64,000 bases of DNA. It comes from GCA-2862585 sp965661345. Its GTDB lineage: Bacteria > Bacteroidota > Bacteroidia > Flavobacteriales > UBA7312. Location: the NCBI GenBank assembly GCA_965661345.1, contig CBFIDK010000007.1, positions 29,252 through 93,251 on the forward strand, given 5' to 3'. The translations under genes were made by a program, and so were the position numbers. A model generated the notes under the pieces. The model ran no database searches. It was not told the origin of the DNA and saw only the letters and a list, made by a program, of their open reading frames with translations. Each line of letters opens with the position of its first letter. Position 1 is the stretch's first letter. This document shows, one piece after another, positions 9,195 to 17,873 of this stretch.

Positions 9195-10478
9195 TTAAAG
9201 TATTTCTTCAAAAGTTTTATCCATTGCATTAATGGTTTTATCTAGAAGTTCTTTTGAATGTGTATGAGAAAGAAATAAACTTTCAAAAGCGGATGGAGCA
9301 AAGTAAACGCCTTTTTCCAAAACGCCATGGAATAATTTTTTAAACAAATCGGCATTTGCATTACATGCATGTTCGAAGTTCTCAACAACATCAACGTCAA
9401 AGTGGAAGCTCACCATTGAGCCAACTCTATTTAGGGCATATTTTAAATTATACTTATCGAATACTTTTCTTAGTTCTACTTCAAAATAGGCACTATTTTT
9501 TTCTAAATCGGAGTAAATACTAGGTGTTTCATTTAACTCTTTGAGTAGGGTGTAGCCGCAATTCATAGCAATAGGGTTTCCACTTAACGTACCTGCTTGA
9601 TATACTGGTCCTACTGGTGCTACCATATCCATTATTTCTTTTTTTCCACCAAAAGCACCGACGGGTAAACCTCCGCCAATTATTTTACCTAGAGTGACCA
9701 TATCTGGTGTAATGCCATAATATTCACTGGCGCCTCCTTTAGCAAGTCTAAAGCCAGTCATGACTTCATCAAAAATTAACACAATATTGTGTTGAGTACA
9801 CAAGTGACGTAAGCCTTCTAAAAACCCTTTTTTAGGAGGAATACATCCCATATTCCCTGCTACTGGCTCAATAATTATAGCCGCTATCTCATCTTTATTA
9901 TCCTCGATGATTTTCTTGACGGCTTCAAGATTATTGTATGGTGCAAGTAAAGTGTCTTTTGCAGTTCCTTTAGTAACGCCTGGGCTGTTAGGAACTCCTA
10001 GTGTAATGGCACCGCTACCGGCTTTAATAAGAAAAGCATCAGCGTGTCCATGGTAATTACCTTCAAATTTTATAAATTTTTCTTTGTTGGTATATCCTCT
10101 AGCAACACGGATTGCACTCATACAGGCTTCTGTGCCTGAATTAGTCATTCGTACCTTTTCAACAGCTGGAACCATGTCACAAATTAATTCGGCAATATCC
10201 GTTTCAAGTTTTGTAGGTCCTCCAAAAGAGGTTGTGTTGTCGGTGGCTTTTTTTAAAGTATCTACTATAGGCGGGTGACAATGCCCTAAAATCATAGGCC
10301 CCCATGAGCCAATGTAGTCTATGTATTCTTTCCCATCTACATCTGTAAGGATTGACCCCTTTGCAGATTGAAAAAATACTGGAGTTCCGCCAACCGACCG
10401 AAATGCACGAACAGGAGAGTTTACTCCGCCTGGAATAAACAGTTGAGCTCTTTCAAAATATAAATTACTATTCTTCAT
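9195..10478 (-). CDS. hemL: Glutamate-1-semialdehyde 2,1-aminomutase
   Basis: PLP enzyme of the C5 pathway that converts glutamate-1-semialdehyde to 5-aminolevulinate. Recognisable segments are PGGVNSPVRAF, DYIGSWGPMILGH, TNSGTEACMSAIR, NYHGHAD, IFDEVMTGFR and LGKIIGGGLPVGAFGG, which holds the PLP lysine at about residue 265. The length of 427 is typical. Its 5' end overlaps the hemB stop by 11 bases. Confidence 0.97.
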   Translation of the reverse strand: MKNSNLYFERAQLFIPGGVNSPVRAFRSVGGTPVFFQSAKGSILTDVDGKEYIDYIGSWGPMILGHCHPPIVDTLKKATDNTTSFGGPTKLETDIAELICDMVPAVEKVRMTNSGTEACMSAIRVARGYTNKEKFIKFEGNYHGHADAFLIKAGSGAITLGVPNSPGVTKGTAKDTLLAPYNNLEAVKKIIEDNKDEIAAIIIEPVAGNMGCIPPKKGFLEGLRHLCTQHNIVLIFDEVMTGFRLAKGGASEYYGITPDMVTLGKIIGGGLPVGAFGGKKEIMDMVAPVGPVYQAGTLSGNPIAMNCGYTLLKELNETPSIYSDLEKNSAYFEVELRKVFDKYNLKYALNRVGSMVSFHFDVDVVENFEHACNANADLFKKLFHGVLEKGVYFAPSAFESLFLSHTHSKELLDKTINAMDKTFEEIL

Positions 10479-11451
10479 TTTTTAAAAGTTTAGCAGCTTC
10501 TTTAGCAAAATATGTTGCAATTAAATTAGCGCCAGCACGTTTGAAACCAATTAATGACTCCATCATTACTTTATCGTGATTTAGCCAACCTTTTTCACTG
10601 GCTGCTTTTATCATTGCGTATTCGCCAGATACTTGATAAGCGCTAATTGTAAGGTCGTAGCTATCTCGAATTAATCTCACCATATCAAGGTAAGGTTGGC
10701 CAGGTTTAATCATAAGAATATCTGCACCTTCTTCAATATCTCTTTCCACTTCGCTTAATCCTTCAAGTGCGTTTGCAGGGTTCATTTGATATGTTTTCTT
10801 ATCTCCAAATCCTGGAGTAGATTCTAATGCGTCACGAAAAGGGCCATAATAGTTTGAGGCGTATTTCACACTGTATGACATAATGCCAACATTTGGAAAG
10901 CCTTCGTTTTCTAGAGATTCTCTGATTATTCCAATTCTTCCGTCCATCATATCTGAAGGAGCAACCATATCTACACCTGCTTCGGCATGAGAAACGGCCA
11001 TTTCTGCCAGAACGTCAAGTGTTTCATCGTTCAGAATTTCTTCTCCATCAACAATGCCGTCATGTCCATGAATAGAATAGGGGTCAAGGGCAACATCACT
11101 CATCAGGTACATTTCAGGGATTTCTTTTTTAAGTAAACGGATGGCTTTTTGCATTAGTCCTTTTGGATTAACGGCTTCTTTTCCTTCATTGTCTTTGAGT
11201 GAGTCTTCAACTTTAGCAAAAAGTAATGCTGAGCGTATTCCTAAATCATAACAGCTTTTAACTTCATCTACCAATAAATCAAGAGTGTATCTGTAATAAC
11301 CTGGCATGGATGCAATTTCCTCTTTTGTGTTTTGTCCTTCCATGAAGAATAAAGGAACGATAAAATCACTAGGGTGAAGTCTGTTTTCTTGTACCATATC
11401 TCTTATGGATTGATTTTTTCTAAGTCGTCTATTTCTTTTGTCTGGAAACAT
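10468..11451 (-). CDS. hemB: Porphobilinogen synthase (ALA dehydratase), zinc-independent type
   Basis: Condenses two 5-aminolevulinate molecules into porphobilinogen. Active-site lysines are K196 (YSVKYASNYYGPF) and K249 (MIKPGQPYLD). The zinc-site cysteine triad seen in the E. coli, yeast and human enzymes is absent: the segment reads DVALDPYSIHGHDG (residues 119-132), with Ala/Asp/Asp at the cysteine positions, as in magnesium-dependent homologues such as that of Pseudomonas. The length of 327 is standard. It begins 12 bases after hemF. Confidence 0.97.
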   Translation of the reverse strand: MFPDKRNRRLRKNQSIRDMVQENRLHPSDFIVPLFFMEGQNTKEEIASMPGYYRYTLDLLVDEVKSCYDLGIRSALLFAKVEDSLKDNEGKEAVNPKGLMQKAIRLLKKEIPEMYLMSDVALDPYSIHGHDGIVDGEEILNDETLDVLAEMAVSHAEAGVDMVAPSDMMDGRIGIIRESLENEGFPNVGIMSYSVKYASNYYGPFRDALESTPGFGDKKTYQMNPANALEGLSEVERDIEEGADILMIKPGQPYLDMVRLIRDSYDLTISAYQVSGEYAMIKAASEKGWLNHDKVMMESLIGFKRAGANLIATYFAKEAAKLLKNEE

Positions 11452-11463
11452 ATCTTTATCTAT

Positions 11464-12372
11464 TTAAACCCAATCTTTTGGATTTTTTAATACATCAATT
11501 AATTCTTCTTCAGCACTTCCTTTTTCTGGATGATGGTTGTATTCCCATCTTACAGTTGATGGTAGGCTCATTAGAATGGATTCTGTTCTACCTTTAGTTT
11601 TAATGCCAAAATGCGTGCCCCTGTCATGAAGTAAATTAAACTCTACGTAACGACCTCTTCGAATTTCTTGCCATTTTTTTTGGGCATCTGTGTAGCTTTT
11701 ATTTTTGTGTTTTTCAACGATTGGAACATAGGCTTCAATGAATGCATTTCCAGAGTCAATACTGAAATTCAAAATATCTTCCATAGAGGTGTTTTTGTCC
11801 TCTTTTTGGTAATCAAAAAATATACCGCCAATTCCTCTGGCTTCACCTCTGTGAGAGTTGTAGAAATAGTTGTCGCACTCTTTTTTGAAAGTACTGTAAT
11901 AATCTGGGTTATGTTTATCGCAGACCGATTTGTTTACACGGTGAAAATGAGTAGCGTCTTCATTGTCTAGGTAATAGGGCGTGAGGTCTGTTCCGCCTCC
12001 AAACCAAGATGTTCGTAGACTACCGTCTTCGTCATACATCTCAAAATACCTCCAATTGGCATGAACAGTGGGTATTTTTGGACTTGTCGGATGAATGACT
12101 AATGATAATCCACAAGCATAGAAGCTTGCATTATCGACATTAAATTTTTCTTTAAAAAGTTGTGGAAGTTCACCATGCACAACAGATACATTAACGCCAC
12201 CTTTTTCAAAGACTTTACCATTATTCAAAACTCTAGTTTTTCCACCACCACCACCTTCTCTGTGCCATTCGTCTTCAATAAACTTTCCTTTTGTATCGGA
12301 CTGTTCTAAAGCGTGACAAATTTGATTTTGCAAGTCAAAAATATGTTTCTCAAATGTGTCTTTAATATTCAT
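11464..12372 (-). CDS. hemF: Coproporphyrinogen III oxidase, oxygen-dependent
   Basis: Oxidative decarboxylase that converts coproporphyrinogen III to protoporphyrinogen IX using O2. Family blocks are visible: GGGGGKTRVL, HANWRYFE, WFGGGTDLTPYYL, GEARGIGGIFFD and the C-terminal RGRYVEFNLLHDRGTHFG. The length of 302 is normal. Use of HemF rather than only the radical SAM HemN points to an aerobic lifestyle. It begins two bases after the hemE stop. Confidence 0.97.
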   Translation of the reverse strand: MNIKDTFEKHIFDLQNQICHALEQSDTKGKFIEDEWHREGGGGGKTRVLNNGKVFEKGGVNVSVVHGELPQLFKEKFNVDNASFYACGLSLVIHPTSPKIPTVHANWRYFEMYDEDGSLRTSWFGGGTDLTPYYLDNEDATHFHRVNKSVCDKHNPDYYSTFKKECDNYFYNSHRGEARGIGGIFFDYQKEDKNTSMEDILNFSIDSGNAFIEAYVPIVEKHKNKSYTDAQKKWQEIRRGRYVEFNLLHDRGTHFGIKTKGRTESILMSLPSTVRWEYNHHPEKGSAEEELIDVLKNPKDWV

Positions 12373-12374
12373 TA

Positions 12375-13412
12375 TTATGAATAATTTTTAATAGCATTGA
12401 TGAATACCTTGGCATTTTCTACCGGAACGGTTGGCAATATCCCATGTCCTAAATTAGCTATGTAGCGGTCTTTTCCGAAACCGTCTACCATTTCTTTGGC
12501 TAGGCGTTCAATTTCTTCATGGGGAGCAAATAAACATGCTGGATCAAAATTTCCTTGCAAGGTTATGTTTGGTCCAGCTAATTTTCTAGCTTCTTTAGGT
12601 GTTAATGCCCAATCTACTCCTAAGGCATTGCAGCCTAGGTTCGCTAAGTCTTTGATAGCATACCATGCACCTTTTGCAAATACTATCGTTGGAGCGCCTT
12701 TAACATTGTCCACAATTTGCTTAATGTATGGGAATGCAAATTCTTGGAAATCTCTAGGTGATAGTAAGCCTGCCCAAGAGTCAAAAATTTGAACGGCTTG
12801 AGCACCTGCTTGAATTTGTGCATTTAAGTATGCAATTGTTGTATCTGTTATTTTTTGTAGCAGCAAATGTGCTGCTTTTCTTTCCGCATGACAAAACGCT
12901 TTGGCTTGTGAGAAATCTTTGGAGCCTTGTCCTTGAACCATATAGCATAAGATAGTGAAAGGAGCGCCTGCAAAACCGATTAATGGCACTTTACCATTTA
13001 AATCTTTTCTAGTAAGTGTAACCGCATCCATTACATAGCCAAGCTTTTCATTAACATCAGGAACTTCAATGGCTTGTGCATCGCTTAGAGTATTGACTGT
13101 TTTTGGCAAAAAAGGACCTTTACCAGCAATCATTTGTACCTCATAACCTAATGCTTGGGGAACAACTAAAATGTCTGAAAATAATATTGCAGCATCTGTT
13201 CCAACTTGGTCAATAGGCATGATTGTTATTTCAGAAACTAACTCAGGCGTTTCGCACCGCTCAAAAAAGGAATATTTTTCCCTCAACACTCTATAGTCAG
13301 GAAGAAATCGCCCTGCTTGCCTCATCATCCAAACTGGAGGGCGTTCAACACTTTCTCCTTTTAAAGCTCTTAAAAGCAAGTTGTTTTTTAATTCTGGAAA
13401 ATTGTGTGTCAT
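12375..13412 (-). CDS. hemE: Uroporphyrinogen decarboxylase
   Basis: Decarboxylates the four acetate side chains of uroporphyrinogen III to give coproporphyrinogen III. The N-terminal signature PPVWMMRQAGRFLPDYR (about 22-38) contains the substrate-binding arginines; GFAGAPFTILCYMVQG and IFDSWAGLLSP carry further conserved residues, and the C-terminal NLGHGILP is typical. The length of 345 is normal. Its ATG overlaps the hemD stop by four bases. Confidence 0.97.
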   Translation of the reverse strand: MTHNFPELKNNLLLRALKGESVERPPVWMMRQAGRFLPDYRVLREKYSFFERCETPELVSEITIMPIDQVGTDAAILFSDILVVPQALGYEVQMIAGKGPFLPKTVNTLSDAQAIEVPDVNEKLGYVMDAVTLTRKDLNGKVPLIGFAGAPFTILCYMVQGQGSKDFSQAKAFCHAERKAAHLLLQKITDTTIAYLNAQIQAGAQAVQIFDSWAGLLSPRDFQEFAFPYIKQIVDNVKGAPTIVFAKGAWYAIKDLANLGCNALGVDWALTPKEARKLAGPNITLQGNFDPACLFAPHEEIERLAKEMVDGFGKDRYIANLGHGILPTVPVENAKVFINAIKNYS

Positions 13413-14065
13413 GTATTAAAATATTTGCGAGCAACTTCTACAATACTTCTCGCATCAGTGTTATTACTAGTTATAAAATCTTGTCCTTCATTTTTTAGAG
13501 CTTGTGCAGTAGTGGGTCCAATGGCAAAGCATGGCAAACCGTTAAATTCATTTTTTTCTAAAAATGAATACACTGCGCTAGGACTCATAAAAGCCAATCC
13601 GTCAACAGATTGCAAATTTAACGTTTTATTAAGATTTATCGTTTGATAAACATGTACTTCTTTTACCTTTATATCAAATGATTTGAGCATTTCGGGTAGG
13701 TCATTTCTTCTGCTACTGCCACAAATAAAAATCACTTCTTTTTCTTTATTTTCAATTATGAGTTTGGCTAAATCTGTAGCGGTTGATTTTTTTGGAATTA
13801 TGGCGTGTGTAAATGTTTCGGATGTTCGTGATCCAATGGCGTAAAGTTTTTTTGAAAGAGGTAGTCCTTTTATCGCTTCAACTGCTGAACGGCTAGTAAA
13901 AACCCAGGGAATGTTTACATCTAAATCGGCAATATTAAATGCTAATGGTTTGGTTTCGATTACTGGTTTACAATCGACAACTAAAGAGGTGTTCGAATTA
14001 AAGTCATGCAATTGTTCGGAAGAAATAGCATTTAGAAATAAAAGCGTTTTAGGAGTATTTTTCAT
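13409..14065 (-). CDS. hemD: Uroporphyrinogen-III synthase
   Basis: A 218-residue HemD family protein, which cyclises hydroxymethylbilane with inversion of ring D. The family is poorly conserved; recognition rests on size, the two-lobed pattern (WVFTSRSAVEAI, LYAIGSRTSETF, then VDGLAFMSPSAVYSFL and CFAIGPTTAQAL) and position between hemC and hemE. I choose ATG 14065; an in-frame TTG at 14080 would add five residues and more overlap. It overlaps hemC by 17 bases and hemE by four. Confidence 0.9.
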   Translation of the reverse strand: MKNTPKTLLFLNAISSEQLHDFNSNTSLVVDCKPVIETKPLAFNIADLDVNIPWVFTSRSAVEAIKGLPLSKKLYAIGSRTSETFTHAIIPKKSTATDLAKLIIENKEKEVIFICGSSRRNDLPEMLKSFDIKVKEVHVYQTINLNKTLNLQSVDGLAFMSPSAVYSFLEKNEFNGLPCFAIGPTTAQALKNEGQDFITSNNTDARSIVEVARKYFNT

Positions 14066-14963
14066 GATTAGCTGTTTCAATCAATTTTAAAGCTCCTTTT
14101 GAAAGTGCAATTTGTGCTGCTCTACGCCCTAAATCTTCACAATTTTCGATGCTTGATTCTAAATTTATTTCTATTTTTTCAACTCCATCTGTACTTAAAA
14201 CAATTCCTTTGAATAGCAGTATGTTTTTATCTAGTGAAGCGAATGCTCCTACAGGTGCAGAACATCCTCCACTAAGTTCGTTCAGAAAGTCTCTTTCAAG
14301 ATTAACACACAGAGCAGTTTCCGAATGGTTAAGCTGTCCAATGGTTTCAAAAATTTCTAAATTGTCTTGGTGACAAATAACGGCAACAGCACCCTGAGCT
14401 GGAGCAGGAAGCATCCAGTCCATTTCTTTTGATATTTCTTCTTCTAATCCTAATCGGATTAGTCCAGCACTTGCTAAAATGGTAGCGTCCCAATCGCTTT
14501 CTTTTAGTTTTCGTAATCTGGTTGGTACATTACCTCTTATGTCAACAATGGTGTGCTCTGGGTATTTGCTTAGCCATTGTGCTTTTCTTCTGTTGCTACT
14601 TGTAGCTATCGTTGCGTTTTTTTGCGATAAAAAATCCGTGCCAATCTTAGTTACCAAAGCATCGGTTGGGTTTTCTCGTTCTAGAATTGCGGCAATACAT
14701 AAGTTATCTTCTAAGTCTGTAGGAATATCTTTACAAGAATGTACAGCAATGTCAATACTTTTGTTAATGATTGCTTCGTCAAGGCACTTTGTGAATACGC
14801 CTTTCCCTCCCATTAGCGGGAGAGGAGTGTCTAAAATTTTATCGCCCTCAGATTCCATCAAAACCAATTCATAGGAATGACCGAGAGTGGTTAATTTTTC
14901 AGCGACATGCTCGGCTTGCCATAACGCTAATTTACTTTTTCGACTACCAATTTTAATGTGCAT
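14049..14963 (-). CDS. hemC: Hydroxymethylbilane synthase (porphobilinogen deaminase)
   Basis: Polymerises four porphobilinogens into hydroxymethylbilane on a covalently bound dipyrromethane cofactor. The N-terminal GSRKSKLALWQA is at residues 6-17; the phosphate and substrate loops HSCKDIPT and DIRGNVPTRLRKL follow; the cofactor-binding cysteine is C234 in SGGCSAPVG. The length of 304 is typical. It starts on the base immediately after the hemA stop. Confidence 0.97.
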   Translation of the reverse strand: MHIKIGSRKSKLALWQAEHVAEKLTTLGHSYELVLMESEGDKILDTPLPLMGGKGVFTKCLDEAIINKSIDIAVHSCKDIPTDLEDNLCIAAILERENPTDALVTKIGTDFLSQKNATIATSSNRRKAQWLSKYPEHTIVDIRGNVPTRLRKLKESDWDATILASAGLIRLGLEEEISKEMDWMLPAPAQGAVAVICHQDNLEIFETIGQLNHSETALCVNLERDFLNELSGGCSAPVGAFASLDKNILLFKGIVLSTDGVEKIEINLESSIENCEDLGRRAAQIALSKGALKLIETANHEKYS

Positions 14964-16187
14964 TTAGTTCAATTTATACATTTCTTTAATAATCTCTAAA
15001 ATATCTTCATTGTACCTGTATCTTTTTCTAAGATATTCAATATTTTGGCTTGAAATTCTTCTCACGATACTGTCTATTAGCGGTTTTACTTTTTGAATGT
15101 CATCGGCTTCGTATTGCCCTTTGTATTTCTTGATTTCTCTATCTTTTATGTATTCAAAAGTAATACCCAAACTCTTGATTACTGGCCCTAATTTATGCAG
15201 TTTCAACCAGTCTTGAAATTCTATTGTGTGAAGATTTATGATGGTTCGGGCTTTTGGAATATCTTTTTTTCGTTTGTATAGCGTTTTATCTGCTTCAGAA
15301 TTTAACTGATCCATGTCGTATAAATCAACTAATGAAGACTCAATAACTTTAGGGTCAATATTTCTAGGTACTGATAGGTCAATGAATAATTTCTTTGAGT
15401 TTACACCTTTAATGTGTTCTTCGGTAACGGTGTAATTTTTTGAGCCAGTTGCTACTACCACTACATCTGAACTTATAATTTCATCTTGTAATTTATCTAT
15501 GGAAACGCTTCGCACATTATGCTCTTGAGCTAATCTAATTGCCTTTTCATCGGTTCTGTTTACAATTACAATTTCTGCTGATGTTTGGCTATTTAGATTT
15601 TCTAAAGTCCTTTGTCCAATTTCACCAGTGCCAAAAAGGAGAATTTTTTTTGATGGAAGGTCTTGGGTTTTTTGACGTATTTTCAGAAGAGCGGCATGGG
15701 CCACTGAAGCGGCCCCTTTGCTAATGGTTGTGCTAGATTGAACTTCTTTATTGGCTTGAAAAACGAATTGTAATAAGCGATCCATTTCAGCATCAAGAAC
15801 ATTATGTTTTTTTGAAAGTTCAACACCTTCTTTTACTTGTGAAAAAATTTGAAGGTCACCAAGTATTTGAGAGTCGATTCCGGTACTTACTTCAAATAGG
15901 TTTTCGATAGCTTTATCGCTGTGATAAATAAATCCATATTTTTCAAAATAGTCTTTATGGTTGCCAGTGTGTTTTAAAAACTTCTCTTTTAAAAGGTGTA
16001 AATTAACATTGTTGGCATAAACTTGTGTTCGATTACAGGTAGAAACTATAATGGCAGATGCTTCAAGTTCAGATTCTATTTCGGTTAGGAATTGAGTTTT
16101 TTGATGCTCATCCATACTAAAAAGCTCTCTAATCTCTAGGGGGCAATTCCAGTGGCTAATTCCAAGGCTGTAAAATGAATCAAGCAT
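14964..16187 (-). CDS. hemA: Glutamyl-tRNA reductase
   Basis: First committed enzyme of C5-pathway heme synthesis: NADPH-dependent reduction of Glu-tRNA(Glu) to glutamate-1-semialdehyde. The nucleophilic cysteine is C51 in VSTCNRTQVYA; GIDSQILGDLQIFSQVKE follows; the NADPH Rossmann motif is LLFGTGEIGQRTLENL near residue 185; a helical dimerisation domain forms the C-terminus. The length of 407 is normal. Four bases separate it from hemH. Confidence 0.96.
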   Translation of the reverse strand: MLDSFYSLGISHWNCPLEIRELFSMDEHQKTQFLTEIESELEASAIIVSTCNRTQVYANNVNLHLLKEKFLKHTGNHKDYFEKYGFIYHSDKAIENLFEVSTGIDSQILGDLQIFSQVKEGVELSKKHNVLDAEMDRLLQFVFQANKEVQSSTTISKGAASVAHAALLKIRQKTQDLPSKKILLFGTGEIGQRTLENLNSQTSAEIVIVNRTDEKAIRLAQEHNVRSVSIDKLQDEIISSDVVVVATGSKNYTVTEEHIKGVNSKKLFIDLSVPRNIDPKVIESSLVDLYDMDQLNSEADKTLYKRKKDIPKARTIINLHTIEFQDWLKLHKLGPVIKSLGITFEYIKDREIKKYKGQYEADDIQKVKPLIDSIVRRISSQNIEYLRKRYRYNEDILEIIKEMYKLN

Positions 16188-16191
16188 TGTT

Positions 16192-17208
16192 TTATATACT
16201 TCTTTTTAACACCATGTTTTTCAATCCCTCAACAAATGTATCTGACGAATTTAGACTTTGTACTAGCTGGACTTTTTCTCCGCCGTTTTCTTCAAACAAC
16301 TCTTGGTATTCGTCTCCAATTTCGATAGTTGTTTCGAGGCAATCAGCTACAAATGCAGGAGAAAAGACTAATAATTTTTTTGCGCCTTTTTTGGCTAAAT
16401 CGGTAATAATTTCATCAGAAAAAGGTTCAATCCATCCTCTTCCAAGTCTAGATTGAAATCCCACACTATAGTCTTCGTCTTTTAAGTTAAATCGCTTTGC
16501 TAATTGAATGGCGGTTTCATAACAACTTGCTTTATAGCAAAAAGAGTTTGCGCCACTAACGCCTTTTTCACAATCATTATCTTTACATAATCCTTCGTCA
16601 TAAACCTTGTCTACGTGACGTTCAGGAAGACCGTGAAAGCTAAACAGAACATGATCGTATTCCTTAAAGTTGTATTTATTTCCTTGTTCTTCAAAACCTT
16701 TTAAATAGAATTCTTCATCGTAAAATTGAGTAACAAAGTTTATTTCTGGAATTACCCACCATTTTTTGATTACTTCCATAGATTCTTCAATTACAGAACC
16801 ATTTGTTGCTGAGGCGTATTGTGGAAATAAGGGTAAAATTATGATTTGATCAAAATTCTTACCCTCCCAACTTTGTAAAATCTTTCTGAGAGACGGGTTT
16901 TTATACCTCATAGCGTATTCAACATGATAGTCTTCACCAAGAGACTCTCGTAATTTTTGAGTTAATTTGTGTGTATGAAACACAATAGGAGAGCCTTCAT
17001 CTGTCCATAATTCTTTGTAAACTTTAGCCGACTTTGGTGCCCTAAACGGAACAATAATTCCGTTGACTAGTATTTTCCTTAACAGCCAAGGGATATCGAT
17101 AACCCTTTTGTCATTTAAAAATTGAAAAAGATAGCTTCTAACGTCAGAAGTTTTTGGGCTATCGGGCGTGCCAAGGTTTACTAGAAGAACAGCTTTCTTT
17201 TTTGTCAT
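16192..17208 (-). CDS. hemH: Ferrochelatase with a four-cysteine insertion
   Basis: Inserts Fe2+ into protoporphyrin IX (or coproporphyrin in other lineages). The N-terminal LLVNLGTPDSP, the catalytic histidine H192 in FSFHGLPERHV and the C-terminal FSPAFVADCLETTIEIGDEY identify it; the length is 338. Between residues 208 and 229 are four cysteines (C208, C213, C224, C229), spaced as a possible metal site. First gene of the operon, with a -7 box upstream. With hemF present the protoporphyrin-dependent route is expected, which still needs a protoporphyrinogen oxidase (HemG/HemJ/HemY) encoded elsewhere. Confidence 0.94.
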   Translation of the reverse strand: MTKKKAVLLVNLGTPDSPKTSDVRSYLFQFLNDKRVIDIPWLLRKILVNGIIVPFRAPKSAKVYKELWTDEGSPIVFHTHKLTQKLRESLGEDYHVEYAMRYKNPSLRKILQSWEGKNFDQIIILPLFPQYASATNGSVIEESMEVIKKWWVIPEINFVTQFYDEEFYLKGFEEQGNKYNFKEYDHVLFSFHGLPERHVDKVYDEGLCKDNDCEKGVSGANSFCYKASCYETAIQLAKRFNLKDEDYSVGFQSRLGRGWIEPFSDEIITDLAKKGAKKLLVFSPAFVADCLETTIEIGDEYQELFEENGGEKVQLVQSLNSSDTFVEGLKNMVLKRSI

Positions 17209-17224
17209 AGTATGAAAATATGTG

Positions 17225-17232
17225 CAAATTTA
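17225..17232 (-). promoter_or_regulatory. -7 promoter box of the hem operon
   Basis: Minus-strand TAAATTTG, an exact TAnnTTTG match, 16 bases before the hemH ATG. No TTG at the -33 spacing. As the only such box just upstream of hemH, it is the candidate promoter for the eleven-gene transcription unit. Confidence 0.5.
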
Positions 17233-17727
17233 AGCATTTCACCCTCCGTTTTTAAGTAATTTCGGTAAATTTTTGGTGATCTTTAATGGTGCTTGAAAAC
17301 ATTTTTTTTATTAAATTATTTTTTGTGATTTATCGATTAATATAAGTGTTTTAGTTGACTAATCTAGTGATTTAACAGACGAATCTGTATTTTTTACGGA
17401 CGAATACTTTTTAGTATTCAGCGAGTTAGGTTTTTCTAGCTGCTAATTTGTAAAAAATCTTATGAAGTTTAGGATATTAGATTTATATAATGATCATTGG
17501 GTTAGGCCACGCATATAAGAACATATGTTTTGAGCTCAGGCAACAAAATATCGTAATGTGGTAGTCTGTGAAATAATTCGTAAATATAAAATTCAGGATA
17601 AAAAATTACTGGACAACATTGTAGTAAACCTCCAATAGAGATGATTTTCAAGGCTTTTTTTGAAGTCATGTTTTTAAATAGTTAATAAGGTATATGTAAA
17701 ACTAATAAATATTCGTTAGATAATTAC

Positions 17728-17735
17728 TAATTTTG
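17728..17735 (+). promoter_or_regulatory. -7 promoter box of tRNA-Val
   Basis: TAATTTTG matches TAnnTTTG and ends 12 bases before the mature tRNA 5' end. No good -33 TTG at 19-21 bases. Confidence 0.5.
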
Positions 17736-17747
17736 CTAAATATTTTA

Positions 17748-17822
17748 GGGCAATTAGCTCAGTTGGTTTAGAGCACTACCTTGACAGGGTAGGGGTCACT
17801 GGTTCGAATCCAGTATTGCTCA
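17748..17822 (+). tRNA. tRNA-Val, anticodon GAC
   Basis: Full cloverleaf: acceptor GGGCAAT pairs with ATTGCTC (one G-T), the D arm is GCTC...GAGC, the anticodon stem CTACC/GGTAG encloses TTGACAG (anticodon GAC), and the T arm is ACTGG-TTCGAAT-CCAGT. Discriminator A; CCA is not encoded. Followed by a strong terminator. Confidence 0.95.
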
Positions 17823-17833
17823 CTTAAAGGCAC

Positions 17834-17863
17834 CCCTCATTCTCTAGTAGAGTGAGGGTTTTT
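17834..17863 (+). terminator. Rho-independent terminator after tRNA-Val
   Basis: Stem CCCTCA ... TGAGGG with an inner CTCT/AGAG helix and AGT loop, followed by TTTTT. It ends the tRNA-Val transcript before the convergent tsaD gene. Confidence 0.85.
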
Positions 17864-17873
17864 GCTTTTTGAA

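Larger units (their letters stand above)
17209..17747. other. Non-coding stretch between hemH and tRNA-Val
   Basis: About 540 AT-rich bases with no convincing gene. Seen in it: the hemH -7 box (17225-17232), a perfect 7-bp inverted repeat GAATACT/AGTATTC with a TTTT loop at 17402-17419, a loosely repeated GACGAAT around 17388 and 17400, and an 18-codon ATG frame at 17462. The tRNA promoter lies at its right end. It may hold regulatory sequence for the hem operon or decayed DNA; I cannot tell which. Confidence 0.5.

Noticed and set aside
14066..14080. TTG-initiated extension of hemD
   Set aside because: It adds only five residues and deeper overlap with hemC; the ATG at 14065 is adequate.
17462..17518. 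18-codon frame as a transposase fragment
   Set aside because: The similarity is only an impression over about ten residues, with no inverted repeats or further transposase sequence; not annotated as a mobile element.
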